From Corydoras sp. C115 (Eukaryota; Chordata; Actinopteri; Siluriformes; Callichthyidae), in contig JAFMOC010000515.1 of the NCBI GenBank assembly GCA_019802505.1, positions 62,001-126,000 of the forward strand: DNA of 64,000 nucleotides, read 5' to 3'. Below are positions 1 to 9,148 of the stretch, piece by piece. Under the pieces are notes generated by a model, which worked only from the letters and a program-made list of their open reading frames with translations, ran no database searches and was not told the DNA's origin. The first letter of the stretch is position 1. Each line of letters begins with the position of its first letter. Position numbers and translations under genes: made by a program.

Positions 1-28
1 TTATTACATGCAATATATTTAAATCTGG

Positions 29-252
29 GCGGCACGTTGGCTTAGTGTTTAGCACGTTCGCCTCTCAGCGCTAGGGATTCCCCGGTTCGAATCCCCATCT
101 GGGTGGAGTTTCCATGTTCTCCCCGTGTCTGTGTGGGTTTCCTCCAGGTTCTCCGGTTTCCTCCCACAGTCCAAAAACATGGATCAAGTCAATTGAATTC
201 TCAAAAAATTGCCCCATATAGAGTGTGTTTGTGTGAGTGAGTGTGTGCCCAG
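29..252 (+). mobile_element. V-SINE (DANA-type), 3'-truncated
   Basis: The copy starts with a tRNA-like head (A-box-like ggcttagtgtttagcacg, B-box ggttcgaatcc) and runs into the V-SINE central domain (tggagtttccatgttctcc onward) and the segment reading ttgccccatatagagtg. It stops at about 252, where L2-like sequence begins. Family assignment rests on recalled similarity to zebrafish DANA. Confidence 0.8.
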
Positions 253-326
253 CGATGGAATAATCACTGGAGCGAAGTGAACGAGTCGGAGTGTATTTTG
301 AAAATATAGAGTGAAGGTAGGAGGGG
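250..326 (-). mobile_element. L2-like LINE fragment
   Basis: About 75 bases are nearly identical to 2493-2567, which lies inside a longer reverse-oriented L2-like reverse transcriptase relic. It shows that the start of the window is a mosaic of the same repeats found at 2.4 kb. Confidence 0.5.
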
Positions 327-702
327 CCAGATGACGGGCAACCACGATTGATGAGAGAGCTCTGAGGTCTCAAAGATCCAGCTTCGGTATATAACTGTGA
401 GTGTGACTGAGTGTGACTGGACCTTCCAAATATGGTGGGGACTTCCTGAGCCCCCAGTCCCACTAAAACATTCTGACAGGTCATCCTGAAACCAGACATT
501 CTGACTCCTTCTCACACTCATAAAACAAATGGCCATTCCTACAATTTACACACACTCATCCCACACCTGGTCATTCACTCTGCCCTTTAGCAGAGTTGTT
601 TAAACTACGTGAATTAGTAAATGTCATAACAAAAGCAAAGAGCACTACAAAGTTGACCAAACCTTTCAAATAATGCAATTCATGTTTTTTTATGTTCAAT
701 AA

Positions 703-1893
703 ATTCCAACAGTGGTGTGTGGTGCAGTGGGTGGGAGGTGGTGTGTGGAGCAGTGGGTGGGTGGTGGTGTGTGGAGCAGTGGGTGGGTGGTGGTGTGTGG
801 AGCAGTGGGTGGGTGGTGGTGTGTGGTGCAGTGGGTGGGAGGTGGTGTGTGGTGCAGTGGGTGGGAGGTGGTGTGTGGTGCAGTGGGTGGGTGGTGGTGT
901 GTGGAGCAGTGGGTGGGTGGTGGTGTGTGGTGCAGTGGGTGGGAGGTGGTGTGTGGTGCAGTGGGTGGGAGGTGGTGTGTGGTGCAGTGGGTGGGAGGTG
1001 GTGTGTGGTGCAATGGGTGGTACACTGGGTGAGAGGTGGTGTGGGGTAGTGGGTGGTACAGTGGGTGGGAGGTGGTGTGTGGTACAGTGTGGTTTGTGGT
1101 ACAGTGGGTGGGAGGTGGTGTGTGGTACAGTGTGGTTTGTGGTACAGTGGGTGGGAGGTGGTGTGTGGTAAAGTGTGGTATGTGATACAGTGGTAGAGAG
1201 GTGGTGTGTGGTACAGTGGGTGGAAGGTAGTGTGTGGTACAGTGTCGTATGTGGTACAGTTGGTGGGAGGTGGTGATTGGTACAGTGTGTGGTACAGTGT
1301 GTGGTGCAGTGGGTGGGAGTTGGTGTGTGGTACAGTGTGATGTGTGGTACAGTGGGTGGGAGGTGGTGTGTGGTACAGTGTGTGGTGCAGTGGGTGGGAG
1401 GTAGTGTGTGGTACAGTGAGGTATGTGGTATAGTAGGTGGGAGGTGGTGAGTGTGTGGTAAAGTTGGTGATGCAGTTGGTGGTGTGTGGTACAGTGGGAG
1501 GTGGTGTGTGGTACAGTGGGTGAGAGGTTGGTGTGTGGTACAGTGTGTTTTGTGGTACATTGGGTGGGAGGTGATGTTTGGTACAGTGTGGTATGTGATG
1601 TAGTGGTAGAGAGGTGGTGTGTGATACAGTGGGTGGTACAGTGAGTGGGAGGTAGTGTGTGTGTACAGTGTGGCATGTGGTACAGTGGGTGGGAGGTGGT
1701 GACTGGTACAGTGGGTGGTGCAGTGGGTGAGAGGTGGTGTGTGGTACAATGGGAGGTGGTGATTGGTACAGTGTGTGGTGCAGTGGGTGGTACAGTGTGG
1801 TATGTGGTACAGTGGGTGGAACGTGGTGATTGGTACAGTGTGTGGTACAGTGGGTGAGAGGTGGTGTGTGGTACAGTGTGTGGTACATTATTG
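703..1893. repeat. G/T-rich minisatellite (VNTR)
   Basis: About 1.2 kb of tandem units of roughly 24-26 bases, consensus close to gtgtggtgcagtgggtggga. Units are near-identical at 717-1015 and degenerate towards 1890, where gtggtacagt variants dominate. The array opens several long reading frames on both strands (Cys/Trp/Gly-rich on +, His/Thr/Pro-rich on -). These come from composition and have no gene-like features. The same unit recurs at 3146-3366. Confidence 0.9.
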
Positions 1894-1998
1894 GTACATA
1901 TTGTCTCTTGGTCTTGCTCTTTGGGGGTTTAAAGGTTTATAACTCTGTAAAGCTGCTTGTTGACGACGTACGCTTAAAAAAATACTCTATAAAAAAAA
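1894..1998 (+). mobile_element. 3' tail of an interspersed repeat (CTTGAA-tail family)
   Basis: The sequence from tctcttggtcttgctc through gtaaagctgctt to tactctataaa matches the 3' end of a dispersed repeat seen at 3376-3494, 14392-14463 (reverse) and 59880-59997. That family ends in cttgaacttgaac-type tails. LINE or SINE status cannot be decided here. Confidence 0.6.
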
Positions 1999-2383
1999 AC
2001 TCTGAACACATTTGTTAGCTCCCCCACCTGATGATCTCTTTAAGCTGCACAGGTTAAACCCCCCACCTGAACTTATTCTCACTTATCTTTTGCACACAGT
2101 CTATATCAACCTCTCTTTATCATATCAGTTAATTACTTTACCCATCGTTCTCTAACGAACCTCTGAGGAACATCCGCCTCCCCCCCCAATTCTCATGCTC
2201 ACCAATGAACCTTTGTAATTCTAGGTATGTCATCTCTATGCTATCTGGGGGGCGTGACTTATTTTTGACTAACGGCACTAACGTTACATTTACGTTACAC
2301 TTACGTTGGGTCATTTAGTAGATGCTTTTTTTTATTTTATTTTTTTTTAAAAAGATGCGTCTTCAATAGTTTCTTAAAAATGC

Positions 2384-2640
2384 CATGTGACTTCACCTTA
2401 CGGACAGAGTTGGGAAGATCGTTCCACCATTTTGCAGTGGTGAAGGCCATGGAGTGAGAGTTATCTCCTCGGTGAGGTGGAACCACCAGGCGGCGATAAT
2501 CACTGGAGCGAAGTGAACGAGTCGGAGTGTATTTTGAAAATATAGAGTGAAGGTAGGAGGGGCCAGATCCATAAATGGTCCTGTAGGCCAGAGTCAGAGA
2601 CTTGTATTAGTTCACCCAAAGTCCCTCTCCTGTTGGGTCG
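2384..2640 (-). mobile_element. L2-like LINE fragment (C-terminal RT end)
   Basis: Read on the minus strand, this resembles the last part of an L2-clade reverse transcriptase ORF: ctccgactcgttcac, then tggtggttccacctcac, then a stretch ending ttcttaaaaatgcc on the plus strand. The same family occurs at 9760-10395 and 58922-60330. It is too decayed to encode anything. Confidence 0.55.
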
Positions 2641-3145
2641 GGTACGCTTGTAAAAAAAAAACACTCAATAATTAAATGAGCTTGAACTTGAACTTATTTT
2701 TAGCTCCACCACTTCCTGATGATCTCTTTAAGCTGCACAGTGTAAACCCCCCCCACCTGAACTTATTCTCACTTATCTTTTTCACGCAGTCTGTATCAAT
2801 CTCTCTTTATCATATCAGTTAATTACTTTACCCATCGTTCTCTAACAAACCTCTGAGGAACACCCCCCCCAATTCTCATGCTCACCATTTGTAATTCCAG
2901 GTATGTCATCTCTATGCTATCTGGGGGGCGTGACTTATTTATGACTAACATTACACTTACTTTGGGTCATTTAGTAAGGTCATTAGGTAAGAGGGGGAAG
3001 ATCCAGAAATGGTCCTGTAGGCCAGAGTCAGTGACTTGTATTTGTTCACCCAAAGTCCCTCTCCTGTCGGGTCCATGGACATTTATCCCTGCAGGATCTT
3101 ATAAAGGCTGGTCATAGGACGAGCAACATCAGGTGCATTTATTAT

Positions 3146-3366
3146 AGTGGGTGGGGGGGTGGTGCAGTGGGTGGTACAGTGGGTGAGGCCGTGGGTGGTG
3201 TATTGTGTGGTACAGTGGGTGAGAGGTGGTGTGTGGTACAGTGGGTGATACAGTGAGTGGTGCATTGTGTGGTACAGTGGGTGGGAGGTGGTGATTGGCA
3301 CAGTGTGTGGTACAGTGTGTGATGCAGTGGGTGGGAGGTGGTGTGTGGTACAGTGAGTGGTGCATT
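3146..3366. repeat. Second block of the G/T-rich minisatellite
   Basis: Units reading gtggtacagtgggtgggagg match the 703-1893 array and are followed by the same flank (attattggtacatattgtct, also at 1887-1906). The array and its right flank were therefore duplicated together. Confidence 0.85.
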
Positions 3367-3375
3367 ATTGGTACA

Positions 3376-3494
3376 TATTGTCTCTTGGTCTTGCACTTTG
3401 GGGGTTTAAAGGTTTAAAACTCTGTAAAGCTGCTTTTTGACGACGTACGCTTGTAAAAAACACTCTATAAATAAATGAACTTGAACTTGAACTT
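3376..3494 (+). mobile_element. 3' tail of CTTGAA-tail repeat
   Basis: Runs from tcttggtcttgcactttggg through gtaaagctgctttttgacg and ends with ataaatgaacttgaactt. It is the second copy of the tail at 1894. Confidence 0.6.
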
Positions 3495-4251
3495 ATTTTT
3501 AGCTCTACCACTTCCTGATGATCTCTATGCTATCTGGGGGGCGTGAGTTATTTTTGACTAACGGTACTAATGTTACATTTACGTTACACTTACGTTGGGT
3601 CATTTAGCAGACGCTTTTATCCAAAGTGAAATACACACATCCCAACTTGATGGTTGGGGTCAGAACACATGGTATCCCTCTGTTGGGGTTTTGTCACGCG
3701 GTGTTTGTTTATGTCTGGTCTCCATGCCCCCATAATTCCACGCTCCTGGTTTCCCCATTACCACGCCCTATATAAGCACCTCACTCCCGTTCCTCCACGC
3801 CAGATAGTCTTGTGCTCACGAATCCTAGCCTCGACTCTTCTCGCTCCCACGCCACGATCACGCCTTGTCTCTCCTTGCCTCGCCTCGCCTCGCCTCGCCT
3901 CGACTTGTCCAGCCCTTGCCTCGTCTCGTTTCGTTTGTCTTTGGAATCCCTGGTGTGTTTTCTGCCTGCTCTCACCTGTGTTTGTGTTTTGTGTGCAGTG
4001 CTCCAAGCCGCGATCAAGCCGCCTACCACTAGGGCGCTTGAATTGGGACGCGTCCCATGGGTGACGTCAGGACCCGGATGTGCGCCTCGTCACAGCATTG
4101 CTCCTGTGCGCTGCACGGAACCCAGTCCGCGTCTCTGATTACTATTCAAAAACTTAATAATAAACCTGTTTCTGCATTTCATCCTCTGCTTCAGACTGGT
4201 CACTCCGAGTAGCGGATCCAACCACGTATCGGCCATTACTATCTGGCCAAC

Positions 4252-5209
4252 ATGGATCCCTCGGAGCGACCCACCTCTGGGGCGGAGCAAGCACCACCTC
4301 CCTCCTCCCTCGCGCATCGACACGCTCTACAGCCGCCAGGGAGAACTGGCGGATATGGTCAGCAGTCTGGCGCTCCAAGTCCAGACGGTGCTCGCCGCCC
4401 TGCCTGCATCCTCTTCTACGCCCGGATCATGGAGGATACCCTCGTCGCCCAACCTCGATAACCAGGTACACAACCTGCCTTCCGCGTCAGTAGCCCGCCC
4501 CGACGGGGCCGCGGTGCGGCCCGATCCGTACGACGGTGATCTGCAGAACTGCCGAGGATTTATTTTCCAGTGTGAACTGTATTACGGAATCCGCTCCTCG
4601 TGCGTTCCCACCGACGCACACAAGATCGCGTTCGTTATCGGGCTGCTGCGCGGTTGTGCGCTGAAATGAGCGGAGGCGTCTCAGGGCACCGTCTCCCCGC
4701 TCGCCACCTCCTATGCCACATTCATCGAACATTTTCGCTCCGTATTTGACCGGCCGGACCATTCGGACGATGTAGAGAGCCATCTGCTCACCGTGCGAAA
4801 AGAAACCCGATTGGTAGCAGAGTTTGTCGTGGAATTTCAGACGGTCGCCGCGGAGTCGGGCTGGTGTGAGCGCTCGCTGCGCGGCGTGTTCTGACACGCT
4901 CTGCACGATCGGGTTTAGGACGAACCGTCAACCCGCGATAGGCTCGACATGCTCCAGGGCCTCAATGACCTTGCGATACGCCTGAACGGGCGCATGAACG
5001 AGCGCTGGCGCAAACACCTATGCCGGGACTCCGTCCGCCCCACCGCCTCGTCAGGGTCGCCAGTCACACACCGACCCACCGCACCTCCCTCGGAATCTGC
5101 GGAGCCCGAACCCATGCAGCTGGGACGCACTAAGCTCACGCCTGAGGTCCGCAGTATACGTTGGAACCAAGGGCTCTGTTTCTACTGCGGTAAGGCGACC
5201 ACCAGGTGA
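4252..5209 (+). pseudogene. gypsy gag relic
   Basis: The frame starts MDPSERPTSGAEQ at 4252 and shifts within the first 200 bases. The capsid-like part (DPYDGDLQNCRGFIFQCELY) lies at about 4519-4590. Stops interrupt it near 4667, 4890 and 4915. The end shows GLCFYCGKA, the start of a CCHC nucleocapsid knuckle, at about 5170-5200, with the rest lost. The order matches gag of vertebrate chromodomain gypsy elements. Multiple stops and frameshifts make it non-functional. Confidence 0.75.
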
Positions 5210-5213
5210 GGGA

Positions 5214-6456
5214 GTGCCCGGTGCGGCCAAAAGATCTGACTCGGCAGTAGAACTTGGGGTCCTGTCGAGTCTGGCCCAAAAACCCCAAGCCCACAGGCTC
5301 AGCCTCCCCGCAGTGTTTCTCCTCCGGGAAAGGAGTCTGCCGGTCAACGTTCTTATAGATTTTGGGGCAGAGGAGAATCTGATAGACGTTGACTTTGCCC
5401 GCCAAGCCGGTATCTCATTATCTCCATTGGCTTCCCCCCTCCACACTGTGGCTCTGGATGGGCGCCGCCTGTCCTCCATTACACACCGCACAAGCCCCGT
5501 TCAGCTGTGGATCGATGGGAACCATTGAGAGGAGATCCAGTTCTCGGGGTTCCAATCTCCAGGTACACCGGTCATACTGGGGTACCCCTGGCTACACAGA
5601 CACAATCCACATCTGGACTGGGCGAACTCACGGGTTCTCTCCTGGGGGGACACTTGCCATTCCACCTGCCTCCGTGCGGCAGTACCCCCCCGCAGGGCGA
5701 CCAACTCCCGTAATGCCGTTCCCATTGACCTCTCCCAGGTACCCACGGAGTACCACGACCTGGGCGAGGTGTTCAGTAAGGACAAGGCCTGTCAGCTTCC
5801 TCCCCACAGATCATATGACTGCGCGATCAACCTTCTGCCTGGTGCCCCCCTTCTGTCCAGCAGGCTGTATTCTTTGTCTCATCATGGAAGGCCATGGAGA
5901 ACTACGTCACAGAGTGCCTCGCCACAGAGTTAATCCGACCATCGACACCCCATCGACAGGAGCAGGATTTTTCTTTGTCTCCAAGAAGGACGATTCGTTG
6001 CGACCCTGCATTGACTACAGGGGACTCTTCAGTCATTTTGGGACCTCTGTCTCTCTGACCTCAGGAGGCCACCCCCAGTCCAACGGCCAGGCGGAGAGGG
6101 CCAACCAAGTGGTGGAGACCACCCTGCGCTGTGTTTCCGCCCGACACCCAGAGCGTTGGAGCGACCATCTAGCCTGGGCGGAATACGCCATTAACACCAG
6201 GCATAGCTCCAGCCACTGGGAAGTCCCCATTCGAGGTTGCGCTGGGCTACAAACCCCCCTTTTTCCTGAAGAACAGCAGGAGATCAGCGTCCCGTCTGTG
6301 GCCCAACACCTCCGCCGATGCCGCAAGATGTGGAGGAACACCCTTATAGCTCTCCGCCAAGCTCAAGCCACAGCCACCCTTTCCGCGAACCGCCCCTGCC
6401 TACAAGATTGGGCAGCTGGTCTGGCTTTCTACCAGGAACATACCCCTCAAGACTGA
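5214..6456 (+). pseudogene. gypsy protease / RT stub / integrase-end relic
   Basis: A protease-like stretch with IDFGAEENLIDVDFA lies at about 5352-5400 (the usual catalytic DSGA is read as DFGA). The linker before RT follows, then the first RT residues (FFFVSKKDDSLRPCIDYRG, about 5968-6024). Sequence then jumps directly to the integrase end (SLTSGGHPQSNGQAERANQV, about 6054-6112), so roughly 1.5-2 kb of RT, RNase H and integrase core is deleted. A chromodomain-like tail (RRLLDSRRRGRGIQFLVDWK) sits at about 6670-6730 in another frame. Confidence 0.75.
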
Positions 6457-7205
6457 GTCCAAGAAACTGTCCCCCGGTTCATCGGCCCATTCCCCATCTC
6501 CAAGATCGTCAACCCAGCAGCCATCCGCCTCCAGTTACAACGCCATATGCGCATCCACCCCACATTCCACGTCTCTCAAGTCAAGCCTGTCACCCACTCC
6601 CCCCTCAATCTCACCCCCCGTGACGCACCAGCCCCCCACCTCATCGACGGCCAGCCGGCCTTTACAGTCCGCAGACTCCTGGACTCTCGCCGCCGGGGCA
6701 GAGGGATACAGTTCCTGGTAGACTGGAAAGGTCCTGGGTCCCCCGCTCAGCCATCCTAGACCCCTCTCTCATCCAGGAGTTCCACAAGAGGTTCCCTGAC
6801 AAGCCCTTTAGGGCGCCAGGAGGCACCCGTTGAGGGGGGGGGGGGGGTGTTTTTGTCACGCGGGGGTTTTTTTTTGTCACGCCGTATTTGTTTGTTTATG
6901 TCTGGTCTCACTCCACGTTCCCCCGTAATAGTCTTCCACGAATCCCTAACCTGGACTCTTTTCCCCCCCATCACCACGCTCTATATAAGCACCCGCTCTC
7001 GTCTGTGTTTTGTGTTTCTGTGTACTCACGATCAAGCCGCCTACCACGGGGGCGCTTGGATTGAGACACATCCACGCCAGAAGATAGTCTTGTGCCCACG
7101 CGCTGAATCCCTAAGCCTTGACCTGGTTTCTTCTAGCTGGTCCCCGCCTCGATCACTATATGGCCACATGGCTCGTACGCATTGGCCCATGGCTGCAAGG
7201 TCTCG

Positions 7206-7345
7206 CTCCTGGAGTGGTCAGTGATAGATTGGCGCCCTGTCCTGGGTGTATCTGCCCAGTGCATGGGGTCATGGGGAACCCTCCCCCCCCGTGACCCTAA
7301 TAGAGGATAAAGCGGAAGATAATGAATGGATGGATGGATGGATAT
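7206..7345 (+). mobile_element. V-SINE, 3' part only
   Basis: Contains gatagattggcgccctgtcc, tgtatctgcccag, and the tail taatagaggataaagcggaagataatgaatggatgg (quoted in part). The head and central domain are missing. Confidence 0.7.
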
Positions 7346-7866
7346 TCCTCTGCATAATGTACAGTAATTACAACTAACCCTCGTTACAAGAGAACAATAC
7401 ACTTTTCAAACATCTGATAATGAATTCAGGCCTAATCTGCTCATCGAACCACAAGATCACCTTTTTCAGCCGTTCAAAGGGGTCAGTTCCTCTTTTTCTG
7501 CGACTATTTTTATCATGAACTGAGCCTCAAACTCAATACAAGCCTTTGTTCGTGTCTTTTTGTCTCATCTCTTTGCGGCTGGCATTATAAAAAAATATAT
7601 ATATTCATAAAAGATTAAACCAAAGATAAGAACTCCATTCCTGTCGGATTCCCGTCAGTTCCAGGTTTGGATTCCATTCATCAGTTCGTTGGCCGTGTTT
7701 TTGGACTTCCTTCCATGACATCACAAGATCTATTTTCATCACACAGAACGTTGGCCGTGTTGAACGACTAGTTCAGTACAGACTTCTTACATGTGGAGAC
7801 GAGAGACAGTCGCTGCCCGAAGCTTGAGAACGCCGAGGACATTGTTGTTTATTATCTACCATCCAG
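7346..7866 (+). other. Gene-poor stretch; possible promoter/first exon of lectin gene A
   Basis: No clear gene. An AT-rich patch with ttataaaaaaatatata lies at 7584-7602. An ETS-like cttccttcc and a CRE-like tgacatca lie at 7708-7725. An ATG at 7791 opens 25 codons (MWRRETVAARS...) ending at a donor (ccag|gtgaga, 7866/7867) in phase 1. That is the phase needed to join the stalk exon at 9149. The peptide does not resemble the other first exons of the cluster, so this is only a candidate. Confidence 0.2.
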
Positions 7867-7992
7867 GTGAGAATAATCACCAGTTTATGGGGTTCTGAAG
7901 ACATTTATCTACGAAGATCACGCAAGACCAGCAACCACCAGGGGTGGACCAGGGGACCAGATCAGGGACTGTTCACACTTGTTGTTTCTTAT

Positions 7993-8188
7993 CTTCCATC
8001 CATCCATTATCTTCCACATTATCCCTACAGTCTCTCCAGGAGTAGAACATTTTGGGCGCTGGTCAGATACACCCAGGAGAGGACACCAATCTATCACTAA
8101 ACACACATTCACTCACACAACCACACTATATGGGTCAATTGGGAGAATTCAATTGACCTTGATCCATGTTTTTGGACTGTGGTAGGAA
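7993..8188 (-). mobile_element. V-SINE fragment (reverse)
   Basis: Starts with the reverse-complement tail (ccattatcttcc) and runs through ggcgctggtcagatacaccc to catgtttttggactgtgg. It is truncated before the tRNA-like head. Confidence 0.65.
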
Positions 8189-8193
8189 ACCGG

Positions 8194-8462
8194 GCAACAC
8201 AGTGACTTAATGGTTGGCATGTTCTCCTCTCAGCGCTGGGGATTCCCGGTTCGAATCCCAATCTGGGTGAAGTATGCATGTTCTCCCCGTGTCTGCGTGG
8301 GTTTCCTCCGAGTTCTGTGTGAGTGAGTTTGTGCCCAGTGATAGATTGCCCTCCTGTCCTGGGTGTATCTGCCCAGCGCCCGAAACGTTCTTTCCTGGAT
8401 GGGCATGGGGAACCCCCCACGACCCTAATGTATTATAAAGAGGAAGATAATGGATGGATGGA
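8194..8462 (+). mobile_element. V-SINE
   Basis: The tRNA-like head (gcaacacagtgacttaatgg, ggttcgaatcc) is followed by the central domain with an internal deletion and the aggaagataatggatgg tail. Confidence 0.75.
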
Positions 8463-8480
8463 ACGTCACCAATGTAGGTC

Positions 8481-8626
8481 CTTGATCAAGACCCTTAACC
8501 TTCATTGCTCCAGGGATGCTATATGACCAACCATGTGTTCTGACCTCAACCATCAAGTTGGGTTGTGCGTATTATGCTTTGGATAAAAGCATCTGCTAAA
8601 TGACCAAATGTAAAGTAAATGTAATG
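8481..8626 (+). mobile_element. SINE body with L2-type 3' tail
   Basis: Contains aggtccttgatcaagaccc and ends gctttggataaaagcatctg ctaaatgaccaaatg, the tail shared by L2-clade LINEs and their SINE partners in fish. The same body with an intact tRNA-like head occurs at 57523-57712. Confidence 0.6.
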
Positions 8627-8639
8627 TTAGGGCCATTAG

Positions 8640-9148
8640 TCAAAAATAAGTCACACCCCCCCAGGTAGCATACAAATGTGGGCCACCACTAGCTGGGATA
8701 TGGAACAAAAGGCCACTGCTGGCAAACTGTATGAGAGCCATGTGAATAATTAATATGGCTGCTCTGGTTCACATCAGGTAAGGATTTAGTGGCGTTACCA
8801 ACATCTGATGCATTTGTGACCCACATGACCCAACTGGGATCCAATTGTGTGACCCACATGATCCAACTGGGATGCCCAAGTGCCGTCAATCCATGTGACG
8901 TGGGCAAGTTGAATAAAATGAGGAACATGGGCTGGGCCAAAACCATTTTGCTCTCTGGGATGTATGTACCACTTTCCCTGAAGCCTTGGCCATGGAGCAG
9001 AACATCAGGCCTGCTCAGAAAATCATTTAGATTAACCATAAAACTAAATTAAGCATAGAAACACCATTTTTTGAGACATAATGCCTAAATCCGTTAATGA
9101 TTCATATGATGCTTCACAGATACTGTAACTCTGTCTATTTTGCTCTAG
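8640..9148. other. Intergenic/intron stretch with a short tandem duplication
   Basis: No coding signal. A unit of about 31 bases (gtgacccacatgacccaact) is present twice at about 8816-8876. The end of the stretch (tattttgctctag, to 9148) is the splice acceptor of the lectin stalk exon. Confidence 0.5.

Larger units (their letters stand above)
2005..3560. repeat. Direct duplication of a ~260-bp block
   Basis: The block at 2019-2275 (ctgatgatctctttaagctg through atctggggggcgtgactta) recurs at about 2704-2955, and partly at 3498-3560. Copies differ by small indels and substitutions. L2-like sequence and the minisatellite lie between them. No gene is visible in this 1.5-kb stretch. Confidence 0.7.
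3692..7160 (+). mobile_element. Degraded, internally deleted Ty3/gypsy (chromovirus-type) element
   Basis: The left LTR-like region starts tgtcacgcggtg at 3692 and carries ctatataagcacc at 3769. Similar sequence recurs from 6854/6875 (tgtcacg..., tatataagcaccc at 6982), preceded by a polypurine run at 6832-6848. Between them are gag, protease, a scrap of RT, the end of integrase and a partial chromodomain, all in + order. Most of RT, RNase H and the integrase core are missing. No clean target duplication was found. Compared with the element at 50161-55169, this copy is old and dead. Confidence 0.85.

Noticed and set aside
571..1888. Long minus-strand frames (about 325-400 codons, His/Thr/Pro-rich) and plus-strand Cys/Trp/Gly-rich frames
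   Set aside because: They are produced by the tandem G/T minisatellite; several overlapping frames are open at once and none has family features or splice logic.
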